Shown piece by piece: positions 6,193 through 14,321 of a stretch of DNA of 36,168 nt. The position numbers and the translations under genes are program-made. This DNA comes from Streptomyces cacaoi (GTDB lineage: Bacteria; Actinomycetota; Actinomycetes; Streptomycetales; Streptomycetaceae). The stretch lies in NCBI RefSeq assembly GCF_006539165.1, contig NZ_BJMM01000057.1, positions 1 through 36,168 on the forward strand. The letters run 5' to 3'. The notes beneath the pieces are model-generated. The model was not told the DNA's origin. It saw only the letters and a program-made list of their open reading frames with translations, and did not search any database. Within the stretch, counting starts at the first letter, position 1; every line of letters begins with the position of its first letter.

Positions 6193-8541
6193 GTGTACGA
6201 CGACATGCCAACTCCCCCTCCTCCGAGCACGGAACAAGGGGAAGCAGGGGAGAACGACGACCTGTACGAGCGGGTCGTCCAGCAGGTGCTTGATGACGAG
6301 TCCGGTACGGAGGCACCCGGCGAAGCGGTCACACCCGATGCGGCGACGGGTGACGACACACCGGAGGAGGTGCCGGTTCCGGAGCCCGTGGCAGAGGAAG
6401 TGGCCGTTCCGGAGCCCGCGTCGGAGGAGATGCCGGTTCCGGAGCCCGGCGGCGGAGAGGGACGTGAGGAGGAAGCGGCGTCGAACGACACGTCGTCGCA
6501 GCAGAGGAACGCGCCCGAAGCCTCCACCCACATGGACACGGTCGGAGTCGCCCTCTTCGGAGACCACGCGCATGCGGACGTCGTCCAGCAGTTCCATCTG
6601 AAGGACACGCTGGAGCCGTACCCGTTCACTCGCGAGAACGTCCTGGACGACCCGACGTTCGTCCAGGTCCCTGCGTGGTCGCACGCCATACACGCGGCGA
6701 AGGAGAACCTCCCGCACAGCCCCGTACTGGTCGTCAACGCTTCGCGCGGTCACGGCGCCACGACCTTCGCACGTCATCTGCTCGCGGCGCTGCCGAAGGA
6801 CCGGACGCTGTGCCTGCTGGAGACCAGTTGGGACAAGCCACTGGTGAGCAGGCTTCCGGTGGCCGGAAAAACCGCGTGTGTTCTGGATCTGCGCACCGCG
6901 GACCACGACCAACTCGACACGGCGTTCCTCACCGGTCTGGGCAAGCACGCGGGCGACCTGGCCACGGCGGAGTCGTGTCTGGTGGTCCTCGTGTCCGATG
7001 GCCAGTGGCCCGCTGCCGTCCCGGCCCCCGCACGCGTGCAGCGGATCCGGCTCCACGGTACGCCGGACGGTACCGCGGTGGCCACGAGCCTGCTCGACCA
7101 GCAGCACCGCCCCCGGCTACGGGCCATCTTCGAGAAAGCCGCCGGCGAGACCCTGAGGACCATGCCTCCGGGCCGCGTCGTGTGGCTGGTCAACCAGGCG
7201 ATCGCGCTGGAAGACGCACAGGTCCGCGAGGCAGAGGGGACCGGTGCCGGTGAAGAGGAGCAGCGGGAGAAGCTGTCCGGCGCCGTCGAGCGCCTCGTCC
7301 TCGGCTGGGAGGACATGCTCTCGGTCCAGTTCGCGGACGGCCGGCAGCAGGCGGCACTCCCGCAGCCGAGGGACGCGAAAAGCGCCCCCAAGGTGTTCGA
7401 TCTGGAAGAACGCTGCTTGTCCATCGCCCTGGCGATCCGAGGCAGCGGCCCCGCACTCGATGTCCAGAACGATGCCCGGAGCCTGCTGCGGCACCTGCGG
7501 AACCGCCCGGAGAAGCAGGCGCGCAAGGGCGACGGTGACCTCAGCTCCGTTCTCCAGGGCGTCGGCCTCGGTACCCGTCTGAAGGCCATCGGGGCCGATC
7601 CGGGGCCCGGCGGAGAAGCCGCGTACACCTCTCCCGGTTACAGCGACGCGCTTCTGATCCACGTCTGGGGTGACTACCACGAACTCCGGGAACGCCTGCT
7701 GGACTGGGCGATCGCCTGTGCTGCGGGAGATGCCGCCGCACAGCCCCGCATCGTCCGGGCTCTGCTCAAAACCATCGCGTACCACCAGGACGACGCGCCC
7801 CTGAAACGGCTGAGCTGCTATGCGGCAGACCCGTCGACACGGGCGGCAGCCGCATGCGTCGCCGGGGCGGCGGCTCGCCATCCCCACCTCGGCAGCCGTA
7901 CTCGGGGCCTGCTGTACCAGTGGGCCGGCTCGTCCGCACCGCCCACCCGGCTGCTGGCTGTCGACGTCTGCCGCTCGCTGCCCGAGGAACAGCGCGATGC
8001 CGTGCTGGTCCGGCTGCGCCGTGCCGGTGAGGGGGCGCAGCCGGAGGTGACCGGCGAAGTCCTCGGCGCGTTCCAGGAGATCGTCGCCCGGCCGCACCTG
8101 ATCGCCTGGTTCGCCGGTGAACTCGTGACCTGGCAGGAACAGGACCGATCGCCCTCCGCGCTGGCGCTGGGGATGCTGGCGCTGATGGGCGAGATGCGCG
8201 ACGGCGTCCCGTGGCTGCTCACCGACGCGGCTCCCCGGCTGGATGTCGCCGGCGCACTGGGCACGCTGCTGTCCCGGTCGGACACCTGTCCCCGGACACT
8301 GGCAGTGATCTCCCGCTGGCTTCAGCAGTGTCCGGAAGGCCCCCTCTACGACGGCGTGCTCAGCACCGTCCGCAACGCCTTCGAGACCCGGGCGGGATTC
8401 AAGGCACTCGCAACCGTCATGCTGCACCTCGCCCACGTCGAGCGCCCGGATGGAAGCCCTGCCGACCGGCGGCTGAAGAACCTGCTGAGCCAGGACCCCG
8501 ACGTACGTGCTCTGCTGCCCGAACCGGAAACCGCCGAATGA
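6193..8541 (+). CDS. Large P-loop-like protein with acidic repeat N-terminus and helical C-terminal half; cyclase partner
   Basis: A 782-residue protein I do not recognise by name. Residues 58-86 are three 10-residue repeats of the form EEVPVPEPVA. Residues 114-135 hold a TVG...GDHAH...QQF motif also found at the cyclase C-terminus. At about 177-192 a strand enters a Walker-A-like turn, SRGHGATTF, but the catalytic lysine is replaced by Ala189. A Walker-B-like strand, CLVVLVSD, follows about 75 residues later. This resembles a STAND-type NTPase with a degenerate P-loop. The region from about 480 to 780 is helical, with HEAT-like character. The GTG at 6193 follows GGAGAGG and lies 26 nt after the cyclase stop; the long upstream open frame is the cyclase shadow. 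It overlaps the next gene by ATGA. A sensor or scaffold role is an inference. Confidence 0.75.
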   Translation: MYDDMPTPPPPSTEQGEAGENDDLYERVVQQVLDDESGTEAPGEAVTPDAATGDDTPEEVPVPEPVAEEVAVPEPASEEMPVPEPGGGEGREEEAASNDTSSQQRNAPEASTHMDTVGVALFGDHAHADVVQQFHLKDTLEPYPFTRENVLDDPTFVQVPAWSHAIHAAKENLPHSPVLVVNASRGHGATTFARHLLAALPKDRTLCLLETSWDKPLVSRLPVAGKTACVLDLRTADHDQLDTAFLTGLGKHAGDLATAESCLVVLVSDGQWPAAVPAPARVQRIRLHGTPDGTAVATSLLDQQHRPRLRAIFEKAAGETLRTMPPGRVVWLVNQAIALEDAQVREAEGTGAGEEEQREKLSGAVERLVLGWEDMLSVQFADGRQQAALPQPRDAKSAPKVFDLEERCLSIALAIRGSGPALDVQNDARSLLRHLRNRPEKQARKGDGDLSSVLQGVGLGTRLKAIGADPGPGGEAAYTSPGYSDALLIHVWGDYHELRERLLDWAIACAAGDAAAQPRIVRALLKTIAYHQDDAPLKRLSCYAADPSTRAAAACVAGAAARHPHLGSRTRGLLYQWAGSSAPPTRLLAVDVCRSLPEEQRDAVLVRLRRAGEGAQPEVTGEVLGAFQEIVARPHLIAWFAGELVTWQEQDRSPSALALGMLALMGEMRDGVPWLLTDAAPRLDVAGALGTLLSRSDTCPRTLAVISRWLQQCPEGPLYDGVLSTVRNAFETRAGFKALATVMLHLAHVERPDGSPADRRLKNLLSQDPDVRALLPEPETAE
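6364..6450 (+). repeat. 30-nt in-frame repeat, three copies
   Basis: Units begin at 6364, 6394 and 6424 and encode EEVPVPEPVA, EEVAVPEPAS and EEMPVPEPG. The GTTCCGGAGCCC block is identical in all three. It lies in the disordered acidic N-terminus of the large P-loop-like protein. Confidence 0.9.
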
Positions 8542-9230
8542 GATGGGGCCGGGCCCGGCGTGCGGAGGCTCGCTGGTACGAGTGCGACTTCCCCGAACCG
8601 AGGCAACTGCGCAGCGCGGTCCCCGGTATCCCCTTCGACGCGTGCTTCCGGGCCAGTTGGCAGCCTGGCCCGGAACACCACCGCAATCCCGAAGCCGCCG
8701 TCGCGGACGATCTGCTGCGCCGGGCAGCCGAGATCACCAGCACTTGTCGTCCGCTGAACGTCGCGGCGGCTCAGGACGCGGTGAACGCGGCCCTCGGGCG
8801 GCCCGGCACGGACCGTGGAGCCTGCTGCTCCCGTCTCACCGCTACTTTCCAGCTCTCCCTCAGCGACCGGGCCAGAGCGGCTGCCGAGCAGAGTGAGGAA
8901 GACCGGCAGCACGTGAGCCGGCTGCGGTTCCTGCGCAGACAGTTGCACAGCGACCCGGAACTCCTGCTGCTGGACCATCTCGACCGGCATCCCGACGCCG
9001 TCAAGGAGGTGGACCTCCGGGACTTCCAGCGCGTGGCGCGCGCCGTCCGGAGCGGCAGTACGACGTGGTACCCGCTGCTCGACTGCCTGGAGCAGCTGTC
9101 GGAGCGGATCGGTGACGACGACTTCTACGCGATGAAGGTCTTGCTGAAGACCTTCAGGGAGACGGTTCCGCAACTTGTGCAGGAACACGGGCTCGGGGAC
9201 GCAGGAACACCGGAGGAGGCCGAGCAGTGA
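8538..9230 (+). CDS. Conserved-looking hypothetical protein, translationally coupled to the P-loop-like protein
   Basis: A 230-residue protein whose ATG overlaps the preceding stop (ATGA, 8538-8541), so the two are almost surely made together. The N-terminus is arginine-rich and followed by WYECDFPEP. The middle (about 50-115) looks like mixed strands and helices, with LTATFQLSLSDRARAAAEQSEED. The C-terminal half is strongly helical (HVSRLRFLRRQLHSDPELLLLDHL). The layout of a strand-rich part ending in LSLSD-RA then a long charged helix recalls SPFH/band-7-like proteins, but this is a weak impression. No membrane segment is seen. It ends the cyclase operon; function unknown. Confidence 0.7.
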   Translation: MRWGRARRAEARWYECDFPEPRQLRSAVPGIPFDACFRASWQPGPEHHRNPEAAVADDLLRRAAEITSTCRPLNVAAAQDAVNAALGRPGTDRGACCSRLTATFQLSLSDRARAAAEQSEEDRQHVSRLRFLRRQLHSDPELLLLDHLDRHPDAVKEVDLRDFQRVARAVRSGSTTWYPLLDCLEQLSERIGDDDFYAMKVLLKTFRETVPQLVQEHGLGDAGTPEEAEQ

Positions 9231-9416
9231 AGCGCCGTCACCCGACTCCTCAGGTATCGCGGGCCGGAAAGGCTCCTGTCCGAACGGGCATGGGCCGCCT
9301 GCGGAGCGGATGATTCGCAGCCGTGCGCACCCGTGCCGGTGGCCGGAGACCGACCGTCCGCTCCGGCCACCGCGGAGCCGCAGCACACGGCCCGGCCCGA
9401 AAGCCGAGCCGTACGG

Positions 9417-9436
9417 GGGCCCGGCAGGCCGGGCCC
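9417..9436. terminator. Bidirectional terminator hairpin between the cyclase operon and the yhf-like cluster
   Basis: Perfect 9-bp stem GGGCCCGGC-AG-GCCGGGCCC lying between convergent genes (stops at 9230 and 9467). No T-tract. The rest of 9231-9466 shows no gene. Confidence 0.6.
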
Positions 9437-9466
9437 GCCCTCGCTGCCCTCGGCACAGACCCTGTT

Positions 9467-10696
9467 TCAGCCCTCCGCCGCCGTTCGCAACCGCGCCCCG
9501 TTGGCCAGCCCCGCCGGGTCGAGGCCGAGTGCTGCCGCCGCTGTGGCGCCCACGTCGGCCAACGAGGCGGCGTCCGGGAGGAGTTCGACGCCGGGGCCGT
9601 CGGGGCGGTGGATCAGGACGGGGACGTACTCGCGGGTGTGGTAGGCGTGGCCGATCGTCGGGTCGTTGCCGTGGTCGCCGGTGACGACGAGCCGGTCGCC
9701 GGGGCGGTCGAGCAGGGCGACCAGTGCGGCCAGCCCGGCGTCGGCCTGTTCGAGGATGCGGCCGTAGCGCTCGGGGTCCTGCTGGTGGCCGGCGAGATCG
9801 CTCTCCTGGACATTGGCCACGACGAGCGCGTCACCGGGCGCCCGCACGGCCTCCAGGGTGTGGGCGAAGACGTCGGCGGTGGGCACGGCCGGGCGCCGGG
9901 TGGCGCTCTCGCAGGCGAGGATGTCCGCCGCCTTGCCGACGAGCGTGACGGGCAGGCCCGCGCGCGCGGCGAGTTCGGGAAGCTGCCGGGTGTGGTCCAG
10001 GGGCGCGCCCAGGTGCTGGACCTCCAGCCCGCCGTTGCGGTACACCCCGGTGGCCGGGGTGTCGAGGCCGAAGGTGCCGCCGTCGCCGTCCCGGACGAAG
10101 TCCGGCAGCGGGCCGTCCGCGTGGCCGCCGACGGCGATGACACGGGCGACGGGCGCGACGGCCCGCACCGTCCGTGCGATGGCCAGGATGCCGTCGAAGG
10201 GCAGATCCTCCAGCCGGCCGGTGGCGTTCCAGTTGATGCCCGGGTCCGCCTCCAGGTTGTCGTGCACGAGGACGCTGCCGTCGACGACCAACAGGGGCCG
10301 CCCGTCGAGGAGTTCGACCCGGTGGCCCGCCGCGCGCAGCGCCCCGGAGACCTCGTCCAGGTGCTCGGCGAGCCGGGCGACGGTGACCCGGCTGAAGTCG
10401 GCGCCCATCATCGTCTGGTGCCCGGCGAAGGTGTCGGCGCCGGGGTAGCCGAGTGCGGCGCGGCCCGCCGCCACGGGCAGCCGGGTGCCGCGGGCGAGGT
10501 CGGGGTGCGGATGGACGAGCCCGAGGCCGAGTGCGCCGAGCACCGGCAGCCGCAGCGGGCGCCCGCCGGGCCCGCGGGCGTGGTCGAGGACGTGCCCGCA
10601 GGTGTCGGCCGCCGCGTCCCCCGGCCGCAGCGCTCCCGCGTCGGGCATCGCACCGATGCCGAAGCCGTCGATGACGACGATGACGGTCCTGCTCAT
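9467..10696 (-). CDS. yhfW: YhfW-like phosphopentomutase-family protein
   Basis: A 409-residue alkaline-phosphatase-superfamily metalloenzyme resembling phosphopentomutase (DeoB), which moves phosphate between C1 and C5 of ribose. The metal-binding residues are recognisable: D10 in VIDGFG, the nucleophile region GADTFAGHQTMMG with a threonine, and the late TGDHGNDPT and GHAYHTREYVPVLIH motifs. The length equals E. coli YhfW (about 408). The ATG at 10696 follows AGGAAAGG by about 7 nt. It is the last gene of the leftward cluster, 79 nt beyond yhfX. The neighbours (YhfX, YhfS, Php, YhfT, YhfU, YhfY, YhfZ) identify it as YhfW and not as a housekeeping DeoB. Its true substrate is unknown. Confidence 0.85.
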   Translation of the reverse strand: MSRTVIVVIDGFGIGAMPDAGALRPGDAAADTCGHVLDHARGPGGRPLRLPVLGALGLGLVHPHPDLARGTRLPVAAGRAALGYPGADTFAGHQTMMGADFSRVTVARLAEHLDEVSGALRAAGHRVELLDGRPLLVVDGSVLVHDNLEADPGINWNATGRLEDLPFDGILAIARTVRAVAPVARVIAVGGHADGPLPDFVRDGDGGTFGLDTPATGVYRNGGLEVQHLGAPLDHTRQLPELAARAGLPVTLVGKAADILACESATRRPAVPTADVFAHTLEAVRAPGDALVVANVQESDLAGHQQDPERYGRILEQADAGLAALVALLDRPGDRLVVTGDHGNDPTIGHAYHTREYVPVLIHRPDGPGVELLPDAASLADVGATAAAALGLDPAGLANGARLRTAAEG

Positions 10697-10775
10697 GGCT
10701 GCGCCTTTCCTCGTGTGTGTCCCGGGCGCCCGGCGGTACCCGGTGTGCCCGGTGGGTCCGGTGTCCCGCCGGCGT

Positions 10776-11939
10776 CTACAGCGCCCGTCCCCGTGCGTCG
10801 TACAGCCCGGTCAGCCGGGGCGTGCCGGAGGAGAGCCCGGCGACGACCGCGACGGTGGAGCGGGTGACGAACACCTGGGTCCGGAAGGCCAGCAGGGCCG
10901 TTTCGCCGAGCCGCACCTCCTGCCCGGGCGCGGGCGCGTCCAGGAGCCGGTAGTAGTCGATGTTCTCCGCGGGCGCCGGCTGCACCGGAAGCCGGCTGCC
11001 GGTGCGGGGCAGCAGCGCCGTGCGGATGTGGGAGCGCGGGTAGAAGCCGCCGCCGAAGAGGGCGGGACGGCCGTCGGACAGGGTGTGCGCGACCTCGGTG
11101 ACGTACACGTAGGCGGGCTTCTCCGGCTGGTCGGTGTCCACGGCGTGCAGCGGTGTGGTGCCGGTCAGCGCGTGCCCGGGCTCGCCGTGGGTGGCGCCGA
11201 GCCGGGCCAGCAGCGGCAGCGAGGCCATCGAGGTGGCGCTGGGCGCGCTGAGCAGGAGCCCGGTGTGGCCGCGTGCGGTGAGCCGTTCGCGGGCCTTCAG
11301 CGCGAGGTCGAAGTTCGGTGTGGGCGCGGGCTCGCCGGTGGCCGGGTCGCACAGCACACAGGGGAAGGCCGTGACCCCGGCGAGCCTCACCCCCGGGAGC
11401 CGTTCCAGCGCGTCGGCGAACGCGTCGAGCCCGTCGAGCGGGACACCGCCCTCCTGGCCCGGGTAGACGGAGCCCGGCGCGCCCTCGATGCGCACCAGCA
11501 CGTCCTGGACGCGGCCGAGCCGCTGTGCCTCGTCGGAGACGGCGCGCGCGTTGGCCAGGTCGTAGACCGTGACCGTCTCGGGGTGCAGGGCGAGGAGTTC
11601 GGGCAGCGCGCGGCGCGGGATCTGCACCAGGTGGCCGAGGTTGCCGGCCCGGGCCCCGGCGGCGTGCAGGGTGCGGGCCTCGTCGGCGTCGATGGCGGCG
11701 AAGGCCGGGACGGACCGCGCCACCGCCTTGATCAGCTCGGGGTTGCGGCCGAACTGCTTGACGACGAACCACAGCCCCAGACCCAGCCGTTCGGCCTCGC
11801 CCGCGAGGAGCGCGGCGTTCTCCTCGACGGCGTCGAGGTCCATGACGTAGGTGTCGGGCGGGATCTCGCCGCGGTCGTGGAGCCCGGCAGCGGCTTCGGC
11901 GAGCTGCGGGTTGCGGGCGAGGAGGCTGTCGAGGAACAC
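10776..11939 (-). CDS. yhfX: YhfX-like PLP-dependent alanine racemase-fold protein
   Basis: A 387-residue protein, the same length as E. coli YhfX. The fold is the type III PLP TIM barrel: TYVMDLDAVEENAALL then LWFVVKQFGRNP, with K61 as the likely PLP lysine. The C-terminal beta domain includes LFGGGFYPRSHI and LLAFRTQVFVTRS. The GTG at 11939 is one base after the yhfS stop (TGATGTG) and has GAAGGA about 7 nt before it; a longer open frame to 12410 only shadows yhfS. Translational coupling to yhfS is likely. Relatives are amino acid racemases and D-threonine aldolase-like enzymes; the reaction in this cluster is unknown. Confidence 0.87.
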   Translation of the reverse strand: MFLDSLLARNPQLAEAAAGLHDRGEIPPDTYVMDLDAVEENAALLAGEAERLGLGLWFVVKQFGRNPELIKAVARSVPAFAAIDADEARTLHAAGARAGNLGHLVQIPRRALPELLALHPETVTVYDLANARAVSDEAQRLGRVQDVLVRIEGAPGSVYPGQEGGVPLDGLDAFADALERLPGVRLAGVTAFPCVLCDPATGEPAPTPNFDLALKARERLTARGHTGLLLSAPSATSMASLPLLARLGATHGEPGHALTGTTPLHAVDTDQPEKPAYVYVTEVAHTLSDGRPALFGGGFYPRSHIRTALLPRTGSRLPVQPAPAENIDYYRLLDAPAPGQEVRLGETALLAFRTQVFVTRSTVAVVAGLSSGTPRLTGLYDARGRAL

Positions 11940-11940
11940 A

Positions 11941-13272
11941 TCAGTCCTTCGTGTGGTGCTGCTGCTGCGGTGCGTCGTGCGGGGCCGGACCGGGCTCGTG
12001 GCGTGCGGTGCCTTCGGCGGCCGTCCTCCGGGGTGTTTGCCCGGCCGTCTCCGCGGCCGTCTGCGCGGTCGGCCCCGCGGCCGTTCCGCCGGGCGCTGCC
12101 TGGTCGGGCGCTGCCTGGTCGGGTGCCGTCGGGTCGGGTGCCGCCGGGTCGAGCGCGGCCAGGGAGCGGCGCAGGATGTCGAGGACGAGGTCCGCGCCCG
12201 CCCGCATGGGGTTGATCCGTACGACCCAGTCGGCGAGGCCGGGCGCGTCGTCCAGGGTGGAGCTGGACATCCGGTAGAAGAGCGGCGCGATCTCGTACCG
12301 CGAGTTGGAGCCCACCGGGTAGGGCGCGGCCCCGAACCGGGCGGCCACCTCGGGGAGTTGCCGCGCCACGGGCCGGTCGAGCCGGACGAGGAGGCATCTG
12401 TCCTGCACATTGGCGAGCCGTACCTCGGCGACCCCCGGGACCTCGCCGGCCGCGAGCCGCCGGGCCGCCTCCTCGCCCGCGGCGGACTGCACGGCCCACA
12501 TCACCGGGACGTGGGTGAGGGCGCGCAGCGCGTCGAGCGCCTGGTGGCCCTGCACCTGGCCGCCGCCGGAGTAGTTGTCGGCGTGCACCTGCCGTACGAG
12601 GTCGGCCGTCCCCGCCACGACGCCGACGCCCTCGGGCCCGTGCAGCTTGAACAGCGAGAAGCAGGAGGCGTCGGCGCCGAGTTCGGCACCGGTGGCGGGC
12701 ACCCGCAGCACGGCGTAGTTGTCGTCCACGAGGGTGCGCACGCCCGCCGCGCGGCAGGCGGCCAGCACCTCGCCGGGGTCGTAGGAGTCGGTCAGCCGCT
12801 GCCGGGTGTGCTGGACGTAGGCCCAGCGGAAGCGGCCGGAGGCCAGGGCCTCGCGGAGCGCCGCCGGGTCGTTGTAGTCGACCTCGACGGTCTCGACGCC
12901 GAGGCCGCGCAGGGTGACGGCGGTGGTGCGGTACACCGGGGCGCGGTGCACGAGCAGCGGCTCGCCCGGGCCGACGGCGGCGCTCAGCGCGGCGCGGATG
13001 GCGCCGGTGCCGGCGCCCTGCACGAGCGCCGCGTCCTCGGTACCGAAGAAGTCGGCGAGGACGGCCTCGACGCGTGCCGTCGTCCGGGGCCGGCCCAGCC
13101 CGGGCACCACGCCGGCGTCGGCGGCGAACAGCTCCTCCCCGGTGAAGTGCGCCGCCGTGCACTCCAGCAGCCGGAACTGCCGGGCCGTGGCGTCCTCGAC
13201 GGACACCGTGGGCAGCGGGAAGGTCCGCGGCAGGGCCGGCGCCGCGGCCCCGGCTCCCGTGTCGGCCGCCAT
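11941..13272 (-). CDS. yhfS: YhfS-like PLP-dependent aminotransferase-fold protein with low-complexity C-terminal tail
   Basis: A 443-residue fold type I PLP enzyme. K209 in SLFKLHGPEGVG is the expected Schiff-base lysine, and D183/D184 in LVDDNYAV pairs with the pyridine nitrogen. GAGTGAIRAAL (about 86-96) fits the phosphate-binding turn. E. coli YhfS is about 361 residues; the excess here is a disordered tail of roughly 70 residues with TAPDQAAPDQAAP-type repeats and a His/Gln-rich end. The ATG at 13272 is one base from the php stop, with GGAGGAG upstream. The substrate is unknown; cysteine desulfurase- and cystathionine lyase-like enzymes are the nearest fold relatives. Confidence 0.87.
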   Translation of the reverse strand: MAADTGAGAAAPALPRTFPLPTVSVEDATARQFRLLECTAAHFTGEELFAADAGVVPGLGRPRTTARVEAVLADFFGTEDAALVQGAGTGAIRAALSAAVGPGEPLLVHRAPVYRTTAVTLRGLGVETVEVDYNDPAALREALASGRFRWAYVQHTRQRLTDSYDPGEVLAACRAAGVRTLVDDNYAVLRVPATGAELGADASCFSLFKLHGPEGVGVVAGTADLVRQVHADNYSGGGQVQGHQALDALRALTHVPVMWAVQSAAGEEAARRLAAGEVPGVAEVRLANVQDRCLLVRLDRPVARQLPEVAARFGAAPYPVGSNSRYEIAPLFYRMSSSTLDDAPGLADWVVRINPMRAGADLVLDILRRSLAALDPAAPDPTAPDQAAPDQAAPGGTAAGPTAQTAAETAGQTPRRTAAEGTARHEPGPAPHDAPQQQHHTKD

Positions 13273-13273
13273 G

Positions 13274-14236
13274 TCAGTTCTCCTCCGTGCTCGCGCCGGT
13301 CAGAAAGCGCAGCGGGTTGCGCCGCGTCAGCAGGTCGATGAGGTCCTCGTCCACGCCCTCGGCACGCAGCCGGGGCAGGAAGGAGCGGAACAGATGGCCG
13401 TAGCCCTGACCGCCCTCGGTACGCAGGTAGCCGTGGCGTGAGATGTCGCAGCTGAGCAGTGCCCGCTCGGCGTGCCCGGCCTCCAGCAGCTCCAGCAGCA
13501 GCCGCAGCCGCACCTCGTCGCTCTGGTAGCTCTCCTTGCCGACCGTGTCGAAGGCGACGTACGCGCCCGCGGCGGCCAGCTCCCGGTGCACCGCGGGCTC
13601 GTCCAGCAGATCCTGGTGCCCGACGGCGATGCGGTGCGGGGCCAGCCCCTCGCCGGTCAGCAGCTCCAGCTGGGCCGGGCCGCCGCGTCCGAGCTGGGCG
13701 TGGGTGGCCACCGACAGGCCGGTGGCCAGCGCGGTGCGCGCCGCCGCCCGCAGCGAGCGGGCCTCGGGCTCACTGGGCCGCTCGCCGTGGCTGCCGACCT
13801 CGCCGAGCACGCCGGGCAGCACGCCGGTGCCGTCCAGCCCGCCGTCGGCCTCGGCCAGCAGCGTCGCGGTGAGCTGCTCGACGCTCGCGCCGTCCAGCTC
13901 AGCGGTGTGGAACGGCTCGTAGTACCAGCCGGTCGCCGCGACGACGGCCACCCCGCTCGCCCGCGCGATCCGCTCCAGGGCGCGCGGATCGCGGCCCATG
14001 CCCCGGCAGGTCAGCTCGATCACGAGGGACAGGCCCGACTCCGCCCGCAGCTCGGCGAGTTCACCGGCGACGGCCCGCTCGTGGCGGGAGGGGTCGAGGA
14101 CGGCGGCGCCGTCGCCCTTGAGGTCGAGATCGAGGGCGAGGTGCTCGTGCGCGAGCACCGGCCCGTCGACGGCCGCGCGGGACAGCGGCCCGGTGACGGT
14201 CTGCACGCGGGGCCCTGCGGCATGCGGTGTGCTCAT
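13274..14236 (-). CDS. php: Phosphotriesterase homology protein (Php/YhfV-like)
   Basis: A 320-residue amidohydrolase-superfamily metal enzyme of the phosphotriesterase family. The ligand set is complete: H30 and H32 (AHEHLALD), E146 (GVLGEVGSHGE, the position of the carboxylated lysine in true phosphotriesterase), H179 (VATHAQL), H207 (VGHQDL) and D264 (SCDISRHGY). Glu at the bridging position is the hallmark of Php over Pte. The ATG at 14236 has AAAGG about 9 nt before it; a GTG at 14275 would add 13 residues without a good site. It is followed after 1 nt by yhfS. Php from E. coli has no known natural substrate; a lactone or phosphate-ester sugar derivative is possible. Confidence 0.88.
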   Translation of the reverse strand: MSTPHAAGPRVQTVTGPLSRAAVDGPVLAHEHLALDLDLKGDGAAVLDPSRHERAVAGELAELRAESGLSLVIELTCRGMGRDPRALERIARASGVAVVAATGWYYEPFHTAELDGASVEQLTATLLAEADGGLDGTGVLPGVLGEVGSHGERPSEPEARSLRAAARTALATGLSVATHAQLGRGGPAQLELLTGEGLAPHRIAVGHQDLLDEPAVHRELAAAGAYVAFDTVGKESYQSDEVRLRLLLELLEAGHAERALLSCDISRHGYLRTEGGQGYGHLFRSFLPRLRAEGVDEDLIDLLTRRNPLRFLTGASTEEN

Positions 14237-14290
14237 GGTGCGTGCCTTTCGGCGAGGAAGGTCCGGGGTGGTCACGGCGTCGGTGCGGAC

Positions 14291-14314
14291 GGGCGCCCCC
14301 GCGCGGGGGCGCCC
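14291..14314. terminator. 24-bp perfect palindrome between yhfT and php (intra-operon attenuator)
   Basis: Two 12-base arms (GGGCGCCCCCGC and its exact complement) abut with no spacer, giving about 10 bp of stem around a 4-nt loop. It follows the yhfT stop (14322) in the direction of transcription and precedes php (14236). It may reduce read-through or protect the 3' end of the yhfT message. Confidence 0.5.
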
Positions 14315-14321
14315 CCGCGGC

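Noticed and set aside
9250..9456. Small leftward ORF in the convergent gap after the cyclase operon
   Set aside because: Arginine/proline-rich, overlaps the terminator hairpin, no ribosome site.
9467..10696. Housekeeping phosphopentomutase (DeoB)
   Set aside because: Eight-gene yhf context fits YhfW better; no nucleoside-salvage genes are adjacent.
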